A stretch of 64,000 nt of DNA from Neomegalonema sp. Its GTDB lineage: Bacteria > Pseudomonadota > Alphaproteobacteria > Rhodobacterales > Rhodobacteraceae. Positions 9,611 through 18,895 of this stretch are shown piece after piece. Each line of letters begins with the position of its first letter. Position 1 is the stretch's first letter. The notes under the pieces were generated by a model that ran no database searches, was not told the origin of the DNA, and saw nothing but the letters and a program-made list of their open reading frames with translations. The stretch is taken from contig NZ_JAQTXI010000010.1 of the NCBI RefSeq assembly GCF_028688855.1, positions 1 to 64,000 of the forward strand, read 5' to 3'. Position numbers and translations under genes: made by a program.

Positions 9611-10336
9611 TCAGATCATGTACTGGCCGCCGTTGGCGGAGAGCGTCGAGCCGGTGACGAAGCCGGCGTCGTCGGAGACGAGGAAGGCCACCGCGCGGGC
9701 GATCTCCTCGGGCTCGCCGAGGCGGCCCGCGGGGATCTGCGGAATGATGCGCTCCTTGAGCACCTTCTCGTCGATGGCGCGGACCATCTCGGTGCCGATG
9801 TAGCCGGGGCAGACGGCGTTGATCGTGATGCCCTTGGAGGCGCCTTCCTGCGCCAGAGCCTTCACGAAGCCGATGTCGCCCGACTTGGCGGCGGAGTAGT
9901 TGACCTGTCCGGCCTGGCCCTTCTGGCCGTTGACCGAGGAGATCACCACGATGCGGCCGAAGCCGCGGTTGCGCATGCCCTCCCAGACGGGGCGGGTCAT
10001 GTTGAACAGGCTGTCCAGATTGGTGCGGATCACCGCCGACCACTGATCCCTGGTCATCTTGTGGAAGAAGCCGTCGCGGGTGATGCCCGCGTTGTTCACC
10101 AGCACCTCGACCGGGCCGAGATCGGCCTCGACCTGCGCGATTCCGGCGGCGCAGGCGTCGAAGTCGCTGACGTCCCACTTGTAGGCCTTGATGCCGGTTT
10201 CGGCGGTGAACTTCTGGGCGGCCTCGTCGTTGCCGCCGTAGTTCACGGCGACCGTATAGCCGTCCGCCTTGAGCTTCTTCGCGATGGCCGCGCCGATTCC
10301 GCGCGTGCCGCCCGTGACAAGAGCCGTTCTCGCCAT
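9611..10336 (-). CDS. phaB: Acetoacetyl-CoA reductase PhaB
   Basis: A 241-residue short-chain dehydrogenase reducing acetoacetyl-CoA to (R)-3-hydroxybutyryl-CoA with NADPH, the second step of polyhydroxybutyrate synthesis. Seen: the TGGTRGIG cofactor loop (8-15), NNAGITRDGFFHKM, and the catalytic Ser134, Tyr147 and Lys151 (NYSAAK). The C-terminus LSANGGQYMI is typical of PhaB. GGGGAGGG precedes the start. It is the last gene of the minus-strand operon after phaA. Confidence 0.95.
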   Translation of the reverse strand: MARTALVTGGTRGIGAAIAKKLKADGYTVAVNYGGNDEAAQKFTAETGIKAYKWDVSDFDACAAGIAQVEADLGPVEVLVNNAGITRDGFFHKMTRDQWSAVIRTNLDSLFNMTRPVWEGMRNRGFGRIVVISSVNGQKGQAGQVNYSAAKSGDIGFVKALAQEGASKGITINAVCPGYIGTEMVRAIDEKVLKERIIPQIPAGRLGEPEEIARAVAFLVSDDAGFVTGSTLSANGGQYMI

Positions 10337-10375
10337 GTGCAGTCCCTCCCCAGAAATTATGAAGATCTGGCGGAG

Positions 10376-10391
10376 GCGGCTTCGGCCGCCC
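10376..10391 (-). other. UUCG-capped hairpin between phaA and phaB
   Basis: GGCGGC-TTCG-GCCGCC lies in the 70-base phaA-phaB gap. With a TTCG loop and no T-run it looks like an intercistronic mRNA-stabilising hairpin, which could set the relative expression of the two genes. Confidence 0.45.
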
Positions 10392-10406
10392 CCGCAGGTC
10401 GAAAGG

Positions 10407-11582
10407 TCACTCGCGCTCGACGCAGAGCGCCACGCCCATGCCGCCGCCGATGCAGAGCGTCGCGAGGCCCTTCTTGGCGTCGCGGCGCTGCATCTCGTGG
10501 AGCAGCGAGACGAGGATGCGCGCGCCCGAGGCGCCGATCGGGTGGCCGATGGCGATGGCGCCGCCGTTCACGTTGACCTTGCTGGTGTCCCAGCCGAGCT
10601 CCTTGTTGACGGCGATGGCCTGGGCCGCGAAGGCCTCGTTGGCCTCGATGAGGTCGAGGTCCTCATGCTTCCATCCGGCGCGCTCCAGAGCCTTGAGCGA
10701 GGCGGTGATCGGGCCGACGCCCATGATCGCCGGATCCACGCCGGTGGTGGCCCAGCTGCGGATCGTGGCCAGAGGCTTCAGACCGCGCTTGGCGGCTTCT
10801 TCCTTGGACATCATCACCACGACGGCGGCGCCGTCGTTGACGCCCGAGGCGTTGGCCGCCGTGACGGTGCCTTCCTTGTCGAAGGCGGGGCGCAGCTTGG
10901 CCATGCTCTCCGGCGAGGCGTCGTGACGGATGTATTCGTCGTCGGCGATGGTGACGTCGCCCTTCTTGCCGGGGATGACGACCGGCGCGATCTCGTCCTT
11001 GAACTTGCCGGCCTTCTGGGCCGCGGAGGCCTTCTGCTGGCTCTTCAGGGCGAATTCGTCCTGCTCGGCGCGGCCGATCTGGAACTTCTTGGCGATGTTC
11101 TCGGCGGTCGTGCCCATGTGGTAGCCCTGGAAGGCGTCCAGCAGGCCGTCGCGGAGCATGGTGTCGAGGAGCTTCATCTCGCCCATCTTGACGCCGTTGC
11201 GCAGATAGGCGGCGTGCTGGGCCTGGCTCATGCTCTCCTGGCCGCCCGCGACCACGATGTCGTCGTCGCCGGTCAGGATGTGCTGGTAGCCGAGCGCCAC
11301 GGCGCGGAGCCCCGAGCCGCAGAGCTGGTTGATGCCCCAGGCGGGCGTCTCGACGGGCAGACCGGCGTTGACCGAAGCCTGACGCGCCGGATTCTGGCCC
11401 TGTCCGGTGGTGAGGATCTGGCCGAGAATGACTTCGTCCACATCGGCCGGGCTGACCTGCGCGCGCTCGAGCGCCGCCTTGACCGCGATCTCTCCGAGCT
11501 TGTGCGCGGGCAGGCTCGACAAGGCGCCGCCGAAGCTGCCGACAGGCGTGCGCGCCGCGCCGACGATGACCACTTCCGTCAT
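10407..11582 (-). CDS. phaA: Acetyl-CoA C-acetyltransferase (beta-ketothiolase) PhaA
   Basis: A 391-residue biosynthetic thiolase condensing two acetyl-CoA to acetoacetyl-CoA. The acyl-accepting Cys88 ([11 protein letters not shown]), His347 ([10 protein letters not shown]) and the proton-donor Cys377 ([10 protein letters not shown]) match the classical thiolase trio in spacing. Start [20 protein letters not shown] is canonical. It is 29 bases downstream of the PhaC-like gene and upstream of phaB. Confidence 0.96.
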   Translation of the reverse strand: MTEVVIVGAARTPVGSFGGALSSLPAHKLGEIAVKAALERAQVSPADVDEVILGQILTTGQGQNPARQASVNAGLPVETPAWGINQLCGSGLRAVALGYQHILTGDDDIVVAGGQESMSQAQHAAYLRNGVKMGEMKLLDTMLRDGLLDAFQGYHMGTTAENIAKKFQIGRAEQDEFALKSQQKASAAQKAGKFKDEIAPVVIPGKKGDVTIADDEYIRHDASPESMAKLRPAFDKEGTVTAANASGVNDGAAVVVMMSKEEAAKRGLKPLATIRSWATTGVDPAIMGVGPITASLKALERAGWKHEDLDLIEANEAFAAQAIAVNKELGWDTSKVNVNGGAIAIGHPIGASGARILVSLLHEMQRRDAKKGLATLCIGGGMGVALCVERE

Positions 11583-11611
11583 TGAGCTTTCTCCCTCAAG
11601 GGTGGCGCATT

Positions 11612-13009
11612 TCAGGAACGCCGGAGCACGCCTGAAGAGCGCAAGATAATTGCGTTCGCCTGGGCGGATACTGCGTCAGGGCGTCTGGAGCCGCAAGGGG
11701 GTTTCTGGCGCCGGGACTCCCTTTTCGCGGGGTCGCCTCCCGGGGGGGGAGCGGCCCGATCCTCGCCCGTACGCTCTGCGAAAAAGGCCGCCAGAGGCCC
11801 CCAGAGCTTCTCCGCGGCCCCGCCGCCGACGATCAGGCCGACATGCCCGGCGTTCGCCTCCAGCAGCCGGGCGCGGGGCAGGGCCTCCAGCAGGGGGCGC
11901 GTGGCCGCCGGGGGCGCGACGGCGTCCCGCGTCCCCGAGGCGATCAGCACGGGGCGGTCGTAGCGGCGCGGATCCACGCGGTCGGGACCCAGACGCCAGA
12001 GCCCCCGGCTCGGCTTGTTGCGCAGGAACCAGTCCTGGAAGGCCTCGCGCGCCACGCGGGGCGCCAGAGGCACGCCGTCGTTGGCCCAGTCCTCCAGCGC
12101 CACGAAGAGCCGCGCCTCGAAGCCGGAGAGGTCGAGGGCGGCGAAGTCGCGGAACTTGCGGGCCGCCGTCCAGGGGTCGCGCAGCGCGAAGAGCGTCTGG
12201 AGCGCCTCGCCCGGCGCCGCGCCGAAGACCGCCGCCGCCGCCTCCAGCCCCGCCGAGATCTCGGCGGACCTCCGCCTCAGCCCCTCCAGGCCGGGCATGT
12301 GCCGGAAGTCCCAGGGCGCCGCCGTCGCCGCGAAGCGCCGCGCCAGCCCCGGCTCCAGCGACAGCGCGCCGACGCAGAGCGCTCCCGCCATGCAATAGCC
12401 CATCAGCGCCGGAGGCTCGCCGCCGATCCGCGCCGCCGCCCGCAGCGCCGGCGCCAGACGCTCGCGGGCGTAGCCCTCCAGCCCGAGCCCGAGGTCCTCC
12501 GCCGAGGGCTCGCCCCAGTCGAGCAGCAGCGCCCTCAGGCCCGAACGGGCCATGCCCGCCATGAAGCTGCGTTCGTCGAGCAGGTCCAGAACCGTCGCGC
12601 GGTTCACCAGAGAGGGCGCCACCACCAGGACCGGGCCTTCTCCGCCGTAATCCAGCAGCCGCGCGCCGCCCGCGCTCCAGAGGACGGGCCGATCCAGACG
12701 GCGCGGCGGCAGGGGATGGCGCTGATAGGCCTCGACCCCCGCCAGCACCGCCGCCGCCTCGTCGAGCAGGGTCTTGAGCCGCTGGGGCGCCTTCGAGGGA
12801 TCGGCGCAGGCCTCGGCGCGCAGCGCGAGGAAGGGGCCGAGCAGAGCCAGCGCGATGGGGATGGGCCAGCCGCGCCGATCCCGGCCCGGCGGCAGGGGAG
12901 GGGGAAGCTCATGCGGCGGACGCGAAGGCGCCTCGCCGTCCGGGGCGCTCCCGAAGGGAGGAGCGCGGGCAGGCGGAGCGGCGCGCAGCGCGGAATCCCC
13001 TTGAGTCAC
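11612..13009 (-). CDS. PhaC-like alpha/beta hydrolase with Cys nucleophile
   Basis: A 465-residue alpha/beta-hydrolase related to PHA synthases. The nucleophile box is GYCMAG with Cys206, and Asp362 (ASGTRDAV) and His389 (NAGHVGL) complete a Cys-Asp-His triad like that of PhaC rather than the Ser-type of lipases. Residues 1-60 are a Pro/Arg-rich, poorly conserved leader; 412-465 is a further basic tail without homology I recognise. It is shorter than class I PhaC (near 590) and longer than class III (near 355). Its place ahead of phaA and phaB and opposite phaR supports a role in PHA metabolism. Polymerase, depolymerase or thioesterase activity cannot be separated from sequence alone. Confidence 0.7.
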   Translation of the reverse strand: MTQGDSALRAAPPARAPPFGSAPDGEAPSRPPHELPPPLPPGRDRRGWPIPIALALLGPFLALRAEACADPSKAPQRLKTLLDEAAAVLAGVEAYQRHPLPPRRLDRPVLWSAGGARLLDYGGEGPVLVVAPSLVNRATVLDLLDERSFMAGMARSGLRALLLDWGEPSAEDLGLGLEGYARERLAPALRAAARIGGEPPALMGYCMAGALCVGALSLEPGLARRFAATAAPWDFRHMPGLEGLRRRSAEISAGLEAAAAVFGAAPGEALQTLFALRDPWTAARKFRDFAALDLSGFEARLFVALEDWANDGVPLAPRVAREAFQDWFLRNKPSRGLWRLGPDRVDPRRYDRPVLIASGTRDAVAPPAATRPLLEALPRARLLEANAGHVGLIVGGGAAEKLWGPLAAFFAERTGEDRAAPPPGGDPAKRESRRQKPPCGSRRPDAVSAQANAIILRSSGVLRRS

Positions 13010-13076
13010 GACGTTCCCATCCTTGCGGCCGCCGCGCCCCTGTCGCGCGGATCGGGATTTCCTGTTGCAATTTTCT

Positions 13077-13090
13077 CTCGCAAATGCGAG
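13077..13090. promoter_or_regulatory. Candidate PhaR operator between the pha operon and phaR
   Basis: CTCGCA-AA-TGCGAG is a perfect 14-bp inverted repeat in the divergent 189-base region, with TTGCAA (13065-13070) just upstream and TTCGCAGA just after. PhaR proteins bind TGC/GCA-type repeats near their own and phasin genes, so this is the most likely autoregulatory site. Inferred from position and symmetry. Confidence 0.45.
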
Positions 13091-13198
13091 ATTCGCAGAT
13101 AGTTTTCGCGCCGCCGAACGCCCGCACGAACGCCCCCGCGCCGGATCCCGCTTCAGGGCGCCTCTTCGCGTTCTCCGTTCAAGAAGGGCAACTCCGCC

Positions 13199-13810
13199 GT
13201 GTCAACCGCCGCATCCAAGTCCGAGCCGATCACCATCAAGAAATATGCGAACCGGCGGCTCTACAACACCGCCGCCAGCAGCTATGTGACCTTGGAGACT
13301 CTGTCGGGCATGGTCAAGGAGGGCGTGGACTTCGTCGTCTACGACGCCAAGACCGGCGACGACATCACCCGCTCCGTGCTCGCCCAGATCATCTTCGACG
13401 AAGAGGCCAAGGGCGAGAACCTGCTGCCCATCAATTTCCTGCGCCAGCTCATCCGGTTCTACGGCGACAGCCTCCAGGGCTTCCTGCCCGCCTATCTTGA
13501 AATGAGCCTCAACAGCTTCACGCATAATCAGGATCAGGTCCGCTCGCAGATGACCCGCGCCTTCAGCCCCGAAAAGGGCCTCCAGGCGATGCAGAACCTC
13601 GCCCGCCAGAACATGGACTGGTATCAGAAGACCATGAGCATGTTCGCCCCCTTCAGCATGATGGGCGGACCGGGCGCGCCCTCCATCGCGCCGCCGCCCT
13701 CCGCCGAGAAGCGCGAGGCCTCGCGCTCGGAGATCGAGGAGCTGCGCGCTCAGGTCGAGGCCATGGCGGCCGCCCTCGCGGCCATCGCCACCGAGAAGAA
13801 GGGCGGCTGA
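13199..13810 (+). CDS. phaR: Polyhydroxyalkanoate synthesis regulator PhaR
   Basis: A 203-residue DNA- and granule-binding repressor of phasin and PHA genes. The N-terminal PHB/PHA accumulation DNA-binding domain begins ITIKKYANRRLYNTAASSYV (residues 11-30), and the following PHB_acc repeats contain ITRSVLAQIIFDEE and FYGDSLQGFLPAYLEMS. It ends in a coiled coil (SRSEIEELRAQVEAMAAALA). Start is GTG at 13199 with AAGAAGGG upstream. It is divergent from the PhaC-like gene and probably senses granule content by binding the polymer. Confidence 0.95.
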   Translation: MSTAASKSEPITIKKYANRRLYNTAASSYVTLETLSGMVKEGVDFVVYDAKTGDDITRSVLAQIIFDEEAKGENLLPINFLRQLIRFYGDSLQGFLPAYLEMSLNSFTHNQDQVRSQMTRAFSPEKGLQAMQNLARQNMDWYQKTMSMFAPFSMMGGPGAPSIAPPPSAEKREASRSEIEELRAQVEAMAAALAAIATEKKGG

Positions 13811-13864
13811 GCCCCCGACGCTCCGGCGGCGCATCGGCGCAGGAAGCCGGAGAAGGACATGAAG

Positions 13865-13896
13865 AAGGGGCGGCTCCGGGCCTGGAGCCGCCCCTT
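13865..13896. terminator. Bidirectional terminator between phaR and the MFS gene
   Basis: An inverted repeat with 11-bp GC arms GGGGCGGCTCC (13867-13877) and GGAGCCGCCCC (13884-13894), extended by AA/TT to 13 pairs, with loop GGGCCT. It separates two convergent genes. Confidence 0.75.
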
Positions 13897-13915
13897 GTCC
13901 GTTCCGGGCGCCGGA

Positions 13916-15160
13916 TCAGGCGGGGGCGAGCCCGCCCCGGCCGCCCCGATCCGGCGGCGGCGTTTCGCGCACCGGCAGATGGACCAGCGCCGAAAGGGCC
14001 CCCACGCCGACCCCCACCCACCACACCAGCGTGTAGGAGCCGTAGGCGTCGTAGAAGGCGCCGCCCAGCCAGACGCCCATGAAGCCCCCGAGCTGATGGC
14101 TCAGGAAGATCACGCCGTAGAGCGTGCCCATGTATTTCAGCCCGTAGAGATCGGCCACGATGCCTGATGTCAGCGGCACGGTCGCCAGCCAGAGCGAGCC
14201 CATCAGGGCGCTGAAGATCAGCACGGTGGTGGGGGTCATGGGAGTCATGATGAACCAGGCCCCGATGACGGTGCGCGCGGCGTAGATTCCGGCGAGCAGG
14301 TATTTCTTGCTGTATTTCGCCCCGAGCCTCCCCGCGACGATGGTCCCCACCACGTTCATCACGCCGATCACCGCGATGGCCTGAGCCCCCAGAGCCGCCG
14401 AGCCGCAGACCTCGGTCACGAAGGCCGGGAAATGCGCCGTGATGAAGGCCAGCTGATAGCCGCAGGAGAAGAAGCCGAGAAACAGCAGCCAGTAGGTCGG
14501 ATCGCGGAAGGCGCGGCCGAGGACCTGGCCCATGGGCTCCTCCCGGGCGCTGGCGGCCCTGGGCGGCCCCTTCACGAAGGGCGTCAGCAGGAGCATGAGC
14601 AGGGCCAGCCCCGCGAAGACCGCCAGAGTGGCGCGCCAGTCGGTGAGGCGCTGGAGCCATTCCGCCAGAGGCGGCACGATCACCTGTCCCAGCGAACCCG
14701 CCGCCGTGACGAGTCCGAGGATCTGGCTGCGCTTCTCGGGCGGCGCGATGCGCCCCACCACCGCCAGCACCACGCCGAAGCCGGTGCCCGCCACGCCCAT
14801 GCCCACCAGAAGCCCCGCGCCCAGCGCCTGACCTTCGGGCGTCAGGGCCATGGAGGAGACCCAGAGCCCCAGCGCATAGAACAGCGCGCCCGCCGTCAGG
14901 GCCTTGCGGTCGCCGTAGCGGTCGGCGGCCATGCTGAAGAGCGGCTGCGCCAGACCCCACACCAGATTCTGGATCGCCAGAGCGAAGGAGAACTCCGCGC
15001 GCGGCCAGTTCATCTCCTCGGCTATGGGCGTCTGGAACACGCCGAATCCGGCGCGCAGGCCGAAGGACAACAGAAGGATCGCCGAACCGGCGAGCAGGAC
15101 GGGCCAGATCGGCGCGGCCGGATCTGCGGCCCGGGAGACGGGCGGAGCGGAGGCGGACAT
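13916..15160 (-). CDS. Major facilitator superfamily transporter
   Basis: A 414-residue protein with twelve hydrophobic segments. DRYGDRKALTAGA (about 84-96) is the loop 2-3 signature of the superfamily and YGLKYMGTLYGVIFLSHQLG lies in the second half. The overall pattern resembles the OxlT/monocarboxylate-type branch of bacterial MFS proteins; the substrate is unknown. ATG at 15160 was preferred over one at 15229 because the family N-terminus (short, then PIWPVLLAGSAILLLSFGLR) starts there and the extension is Arg-rich and unconserved. The ribosome site is weak for both. Confidence 0.85.
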   Translation of the reverse strand: MSASAPPVSRAADPAAPIWPVLLAGSAILLLSFGLRAGFGVFQTPIAEEMNWPRAEFSFALAIQNLVWGLAQPLFSMAADRYGDRKALTAGALFYALGLWVSSMALTPEGQALGAGLLVGMGVAGTGFGVVLAVVGRIAPPEKRSQILGLVTAAGSLGQVIVPPLAEWLQRLTDWRATLAVFAGLALLMLLLTPFVKGPPRAASAREEPMGQVLGRAFRDPTYWLLFLGFFSCGYQLAFITAHFPAFVTEVCGSAALGAQAIAVIGVMNVVGTIVAGRLGAKYSKKYLLAGIYAARTVIGAWFIMTPMTPTTVLIFSALMGSLWLATVPLTSGIVADLYGLKYMGTLYGVIFLSHQLGGFMGVWLGGAFYDAYGSYTLVWWVGVGVGALSALVHLPVRETPPPDRGGRGGLAPA

Positions 15161-15408
15161 GAGGAGGCGGCCTTTCGAACAAGAGGCGTCCCGGAGGCGG
15201 CTGCGGCGTCGCTGGAGGCGTCTCGTCATGAGGAATCCGCAGAAGCTTAGACCGCCCTCGCCAGCCGCGCCACAGGATTTCCGCCAGCATTCCGGATGAG
15301 CCGGAGCCGCCTTTCCGGAAGCCGGATTTCCTTATCGGGAGAAGGCGGGTTTTCCGTCTCGCGGAACGCGCCTAGCCTGGCTTCAAGCACTTCCTCCCCG
15401 AATTTCCG

Positions 15409-16374
15409 ATGATGGAGCCCATGATGACCTCGACGACGTGGCGCCGCGCCGCCTTCGCCGCTCTGGCCCTGACCGGGCTGGCCTCCGTTTCTCCCGCCGC
15501 CCTCGTCGCCGGGGCCGCCGACGCCTCCGGGGCGCTGGTGACCACCGAATGGCTCGAACGGAACCTCGGCGCGCCGAATCTGCGCGTCATCGAGGTGAGC
15601 GTCGATCCGGGCGTCTACGAGAAGGGCCATGTTCCGGGCGCCGTGAACTTCTCCTGGCATGCGGATCTCAACGACCATGTCCGCCGCGACGTGGTGAGCC
15701 AGGCGGATTTCGAGACCCTGCTCTCCAGGGCGGGCGTCACGCCCGAGACCACCATCGTGCTCTATGGCGACAACAACAACTGGTTCGCGGCCTGGGGCGC
15801 CTGGGTCTTCGACCTCTATGGCGTGGAGGACGTCAAGCTGCTCGACGGCGGCCGCAAGAAATGGGAGGCCGAGGGCCGCATCCTCGACAACCGCACGCCG
15901 GTCTACGAGGCGACGGGCTTCAAGGTCACGGATCCGGATCCGAGCCTGCGCGCCCGTCTCGCCGACGTGCTGGAGGTCGCCGAGGGCCGCGCCGAAGACA
16001 AGCTGGTGGACATCCGCTCCAACGACGAATTCACCGGCAAGATCTTCGCGCCTCCGGGCGCGGCGGAGCTGGCGGTGCGGGCGGGCCATGTCCCCGGCGC
16101 GGCCAACGTGCCCTGGGTCAAGGCGGTCAACGAGGACGGCACCTTCAAATCCGCCGAGGCCCTGCGCGAGCTCTACGCCGAGGCGGGAATCGACGGCTCG
16201 AAGCCGATCATCACCTATTGCCGCATCGGCGAGCGCTCCAGCCACACCTGGTTCGCGCTGACGAAGATCCTCGGCTACGACGCCCGCAATTACGACGGCT
16301 CCTGGACCGAATACGGCAATTCCGTCGGCGTGCCGATCAGCAATCCTTCGGGGACCATCTGGGCCTCGAAGTGA
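15409..16374 (+). CDS. Exported two-domain rhodanese (thiosulfate sulfurtransferase)
   Basis: A 321-residue protein with an N-terminal signal peptide (TWRRAAFAALALTGLASVSP, residues 10-29) and two rhodanese domains. The N-terminal domain (WLERNLGAPNLRVIEVSVDP...GHVPGAVNF) is inactive; the C-terminal domain carries the persulfide Cys271 in the loop CRIGERSSHTW, typical of thiosulfate:cyanide sulfurtransferases. It should transfer sulfane sulfur in the periplasm. It overlaps the YeeE/YedE transporter gene by 4 bases, so sulfur is plausibly handed to import. ATG at 15409 is used; a second ATG at 15424 is possible. Confidence 0.85.
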   Translation: MMEPMMTSTTWRRAAFAALALTGLASVSPAALVAGAADASGALVTTEWLERNLGAPNLRVIEVSVDPGVYEKGHVPGAVNFSWHADLNDHVRRDVVSQADFETLLSRAGVTPETTIVLYGDNNNWFAAWGAWVFDLYGVEDVKLLDGGRKKWEAEGRILDNRTPVYEATGFKVTDPDPSLRARLADVLEVAEGRAEDKLVDIRSNDEFTGKIFAPPGAAELAVRAGHVPGAANVPWVKAVNEDGTFKSAEALRELYAEAGIDGSKPIITYCRIGERSSHTWFALTKILGYDARNYDGSWTEYGNSVGVPISNPSGTIWASK

Positions 16375-17618
16375 TCGAAGCCCTGACGAAGGATGCGCCC
16401 TCCGCCTCGCGCGGAGGGCCTGACGGGCCGCGGAAGCTTCTGCGGCCCGTCTTGGCGTCTCTGGCGGTCCTCGGCCTTCTGGCCTGGAGCGTCCGGGCTC
16501 TGGGCGCCGCGCCGGGCGGACGCAACCTCGCCTTCGCGCTGGGGATCGGGACGATTCTCGGAATCGTGCTGCAACGCGCGCGCTTCTGCTTCTATTGCCA
16601 CGCCCGCGATCATGTCGAAGGCGGAGATCCGCGCGGGCTTCTGGCCATCCTGCTCGCCATGGCGGTGGGGATTCTCGGGATGCTGCTGGTGATCAGCGGC
16701 TGGCTGCCCGATCCGCAGGGGGGGCGTCTGCCGCCGGAAGCCCATATCGGTCCGGTGAGCTGGGCTCTGGTCGCGGCGGGACTCGCCTTCGGCCTCGGGA
16801 TGGTGGTCTCCGGCTCCTGCATCAGCGCCCATTGGTATCGGCTCGGGGAGGGCTCGCCGACTTCGCCTTTCGCCCTGATCGGCGCGGCGGGCGGATTCCT
16901 GCTCGGCTTCAACACGTGGAATCCGCTCTATTCCGCGACCATCGCGGAATCCCGGGTTCTCTGGCTGCCGCAGAAGCTCGGCTATGTCGGGGCGATTCTG
17001 GCGCAGCTGGCGCTGATCCTCCTCATCGCGGCGCTGATCTGGAGGCCCCGCAAGGAGGCGCCTCCGCCTCCGGCGCGGAGTCTCGGCGAGGCGGCGCGGC
17101 GGCTGATCGAAGGGCGCTGGCCCGCCTGGGTCGGCGGGCTGATCGTCGGGGCCATAGCCGCCGTGGTGATCCTTCGTCTGCGGCCTCTGGGCGTGACGGC
17201 GGCCCTCGGCAGCGGGGCGCGGGGCCTCGGAGACGCCTGGGGCTGGATCCCCGAGCGCCTCGACGGGCTGGACGGCTTCGCCGGCTGCGTCACCGTGATC
17301 ACGGAGGCGCTCTGGCGCACGCCCAACGCCCTGCTCGTGGCGGGGATCGTCGGCGGCGCCTTCGCGGCGGCTCTGGCGAGCGGGCAATTCGCGCCGAAGC
17401 TCCCGACGGGAACGCAGGTCTTTCGCGGCCTGACGGGCGGCCTTCTGCTCGGCTGGGGCGCCATGACCGGACTCGGCTGCACCATCGGCAACACCCTTTC
17501 GGGCGTGATGGCCGGAGCGGTCTCGGGCTGGGTCTTCACCTTCGCGATGGTCTTCGCGATCTGGGCGGGCTTGAGGCTCGGGCTCGGGACGGGCGGCCGG
17601 AGGCGCGCCTCCGCCTGA
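16371..17618 (+). CDS. YeeE/YedE-family sulfur transporter
   Basis: A 415-residue membrane protein with about nine to ten hydrophobic segments in two YeeE/YedE (DUF395) repeats. The conserved cysteines of TsuA-type thiosulfate channels are seen in ARFCFYCHARD, SGSCISAHWYRLGEGS and GLGCTIGNTLSGVMAGAVSG. It starts at GTG 16371, overlapping the rhodanese stop (GTGA); no ATG start fits the frame. The pair likely imports thiosulfate or a persulfide donor. A hairpin GAGCCTG/CAGGCTC at 17636-17661 follows and may end the transcript. Confidence 0.8.
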   Translation: MIEALTKDAPSASRGGPDGPRKLLRPVLASLAVLGLLAWSVRALGAAPGGRNLAFALGIGTILGIVLQRARFCFYCHARDHVEGGDPRGLLAILLAMAVGILGMLLVISGWLPDPQGGRLPPEAHIGPVSWALVAAGLAFGLGMVVSGSCISAHWYRLGEGSPTSPFALIGAAGGFLLGFNTWNPLYSATIAESRVLWLPQKLGYVGAILAQLALILLIAALIWRPRKEAPPPPARSLGEAARRLIEGRWPAWVGGLIVGAIAAVVILRLRPLGVTAALGSGARGLGDAWGWIPERLDGLDGFAGCVTVITEALWRTPNALLVAGIVGGAFAAALASGQFAPKLPTGTQVFRGLTGGLLLGWGAMTGLGCTIGNTLSGVMAGAVSGWVFTFAMVFAIWAGLRLGLGTGGRRRASA

Positions 17619-17734
17619 CCCTGCGAAAATGAACGGAGCCTGCGCGAGATTCGTCAGGCTCTGTTCGAAAATGCGCCTTGGTTTGCGCTCCGGTTCGTCG
17701 TCTAAAGAAGAAAAGACGCGATGGAGGAGCGCCC

Positions 17735-18883
17735 ATGATCGACTTCACCCTGAGCGAGGAGCAGGCCGCCATCCGCGAGATGGCCGAAGCCTTCGCCCTC
17801 GCGGAGATCGCCCCCAAGGCCCTCGAATGGGACGCGGAGAAGCATTTCCCCCTCGACGTGCTGGCGGCGGCGGGCGAACTGGGCCTCGGCGCGATCTACA
17901 CCCGCGACGACGTGGGCGGCACCGGCCTCGGCCGCATGGAGGCCGCGCTGATCTTCGAGGCTCTGGCCAAGGGTTGCCCGACCCTCGCGGCCTACATCTC
18001 GATCCACAACATGTCCTGCTGGATGATCGACGCCTATGGCTCCGAGGCCCAGCGCGCCGCATGGTGCCCGAGGCTCGCGACCATGCAGGATCTCGCGAGC
18101 TACTGCCTCACCGAGCCCGGCGCCGGATCCGACGCGGCGGCGCTCTCGACGAAGGCCGTCCGCGAGGGCGACGACTATGTGCTGACCGGGCAGAAGCAGT
18201 TCATCTCGGGCGCGGGATCGGCGGCGGTCTACGTCGTCATGGCCCGCACCGGAGAGCAGGGGCCGAAAGGGATCAGCGCCTTCATCGTGCCCGGCGACGC
18301 CCCCGGCCTGAGCTTCGGCGCCAACGAGAAGAAGATGGGCTGGAACGCCCAGCCCACCCGAACCGTGAATTTCGACAAGGTCCGCATTCCCGCCGAAAAT
18401 CTGCTCGGTCAGGAGGGGCGGGGCTTCAACATCGCCATGGCGGGGCTCAACGGCGGACGGATCAACATCGCGGCCTGTTCGCTCGGCGGAGCGCAAAGGG
18501 CGCTGGATCTGACCATCCCCTATCTGCGCGACCGCAAGGCCTTCGGCGGGCCCCTGCTGGATCTGCCGACCATCCGTTTCGATCTGGCCGACATGGCGAC
18601 CCAGGTCGAGGCCTCGCGCATGATGCTCTGGCGCGCGGCCACGGCGCTCGACGCCAAAACGCCCGACGCGCCCAAGCTCTGCGCCATGGCCAAGCGCTTC
18701 ATCACCGATTCCTGTTTCGAGGTGGTGGATTCCGCGCTCCAGATGCATGGCGGCTACGGCTATCTTTCGGAATATGGAATTGAAAAGATCCTGCGCGACC
18801 TGAGGGTGCATCGCATCCTCGAAGGCGCCAATGAAATCATGCGTCTGGTCGTCTCGCGGGCGCTCGTCGAAGAACAGCAGTAA
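17735..18883 (+). CDS. Acyl-CoA dehydrogenase, probably isobutyryl-CoA dehydrogenase
   Basis: A 382-residue flavoenzyme with the usual N-terminal helical, middle beta and C-terminal helical domains. SYCLTEPGAGSDAAAL (about 124) and the C-terminal LQMHGGYGYLSEYGIEKILR then RILEGANEIMRLV are diagnostic; the Glu in LEGANE is the likely base. The C-terminal loop and the neighbouring 3-hydroxyisobutyrate dehydrogenase and enoyl-CoA hydratase genes indicate valine breakdown. ATG at 17735 is preceded by GGAGG. FAD is the cofactor, with electrons passing to ETF. Confidence 0.85.
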   Translation: MIDFTLSEEQAAIREMAEAFALAEIAPKALEWDAEKHFPLDVLAAAGELGLGAIYTRDDVGGTGLGRMEAALIFEALAKGCPTLAAYISIHNMSCWMIDAYGSEAQRAAWCPRLATMQDLASYCLTEPGAGSDAAALSTKAVREGDDYVLTGQKQFISGAGSAAVYVVMARTGEQGPKGISAFIVPGDAPGLSFGANEKKMGWNAQPTRTVNFDKVRIPAENLLGQEGRGFNIAMAGLNGGRINIAACSLGGAQRALDLTIPYLRDRKAFGGPLLDLPTIRFDLADMATQVEASRMMLWRAATALDAKTPDAPKLCAMAKRFITDSCFEVVDSALQMHGGYGYLSEYGIEKILRDLRVHRILEGANEIMRLVVSRALVEEQQ

Positions 18884-18895
18884 GGGGGGAAGGAC

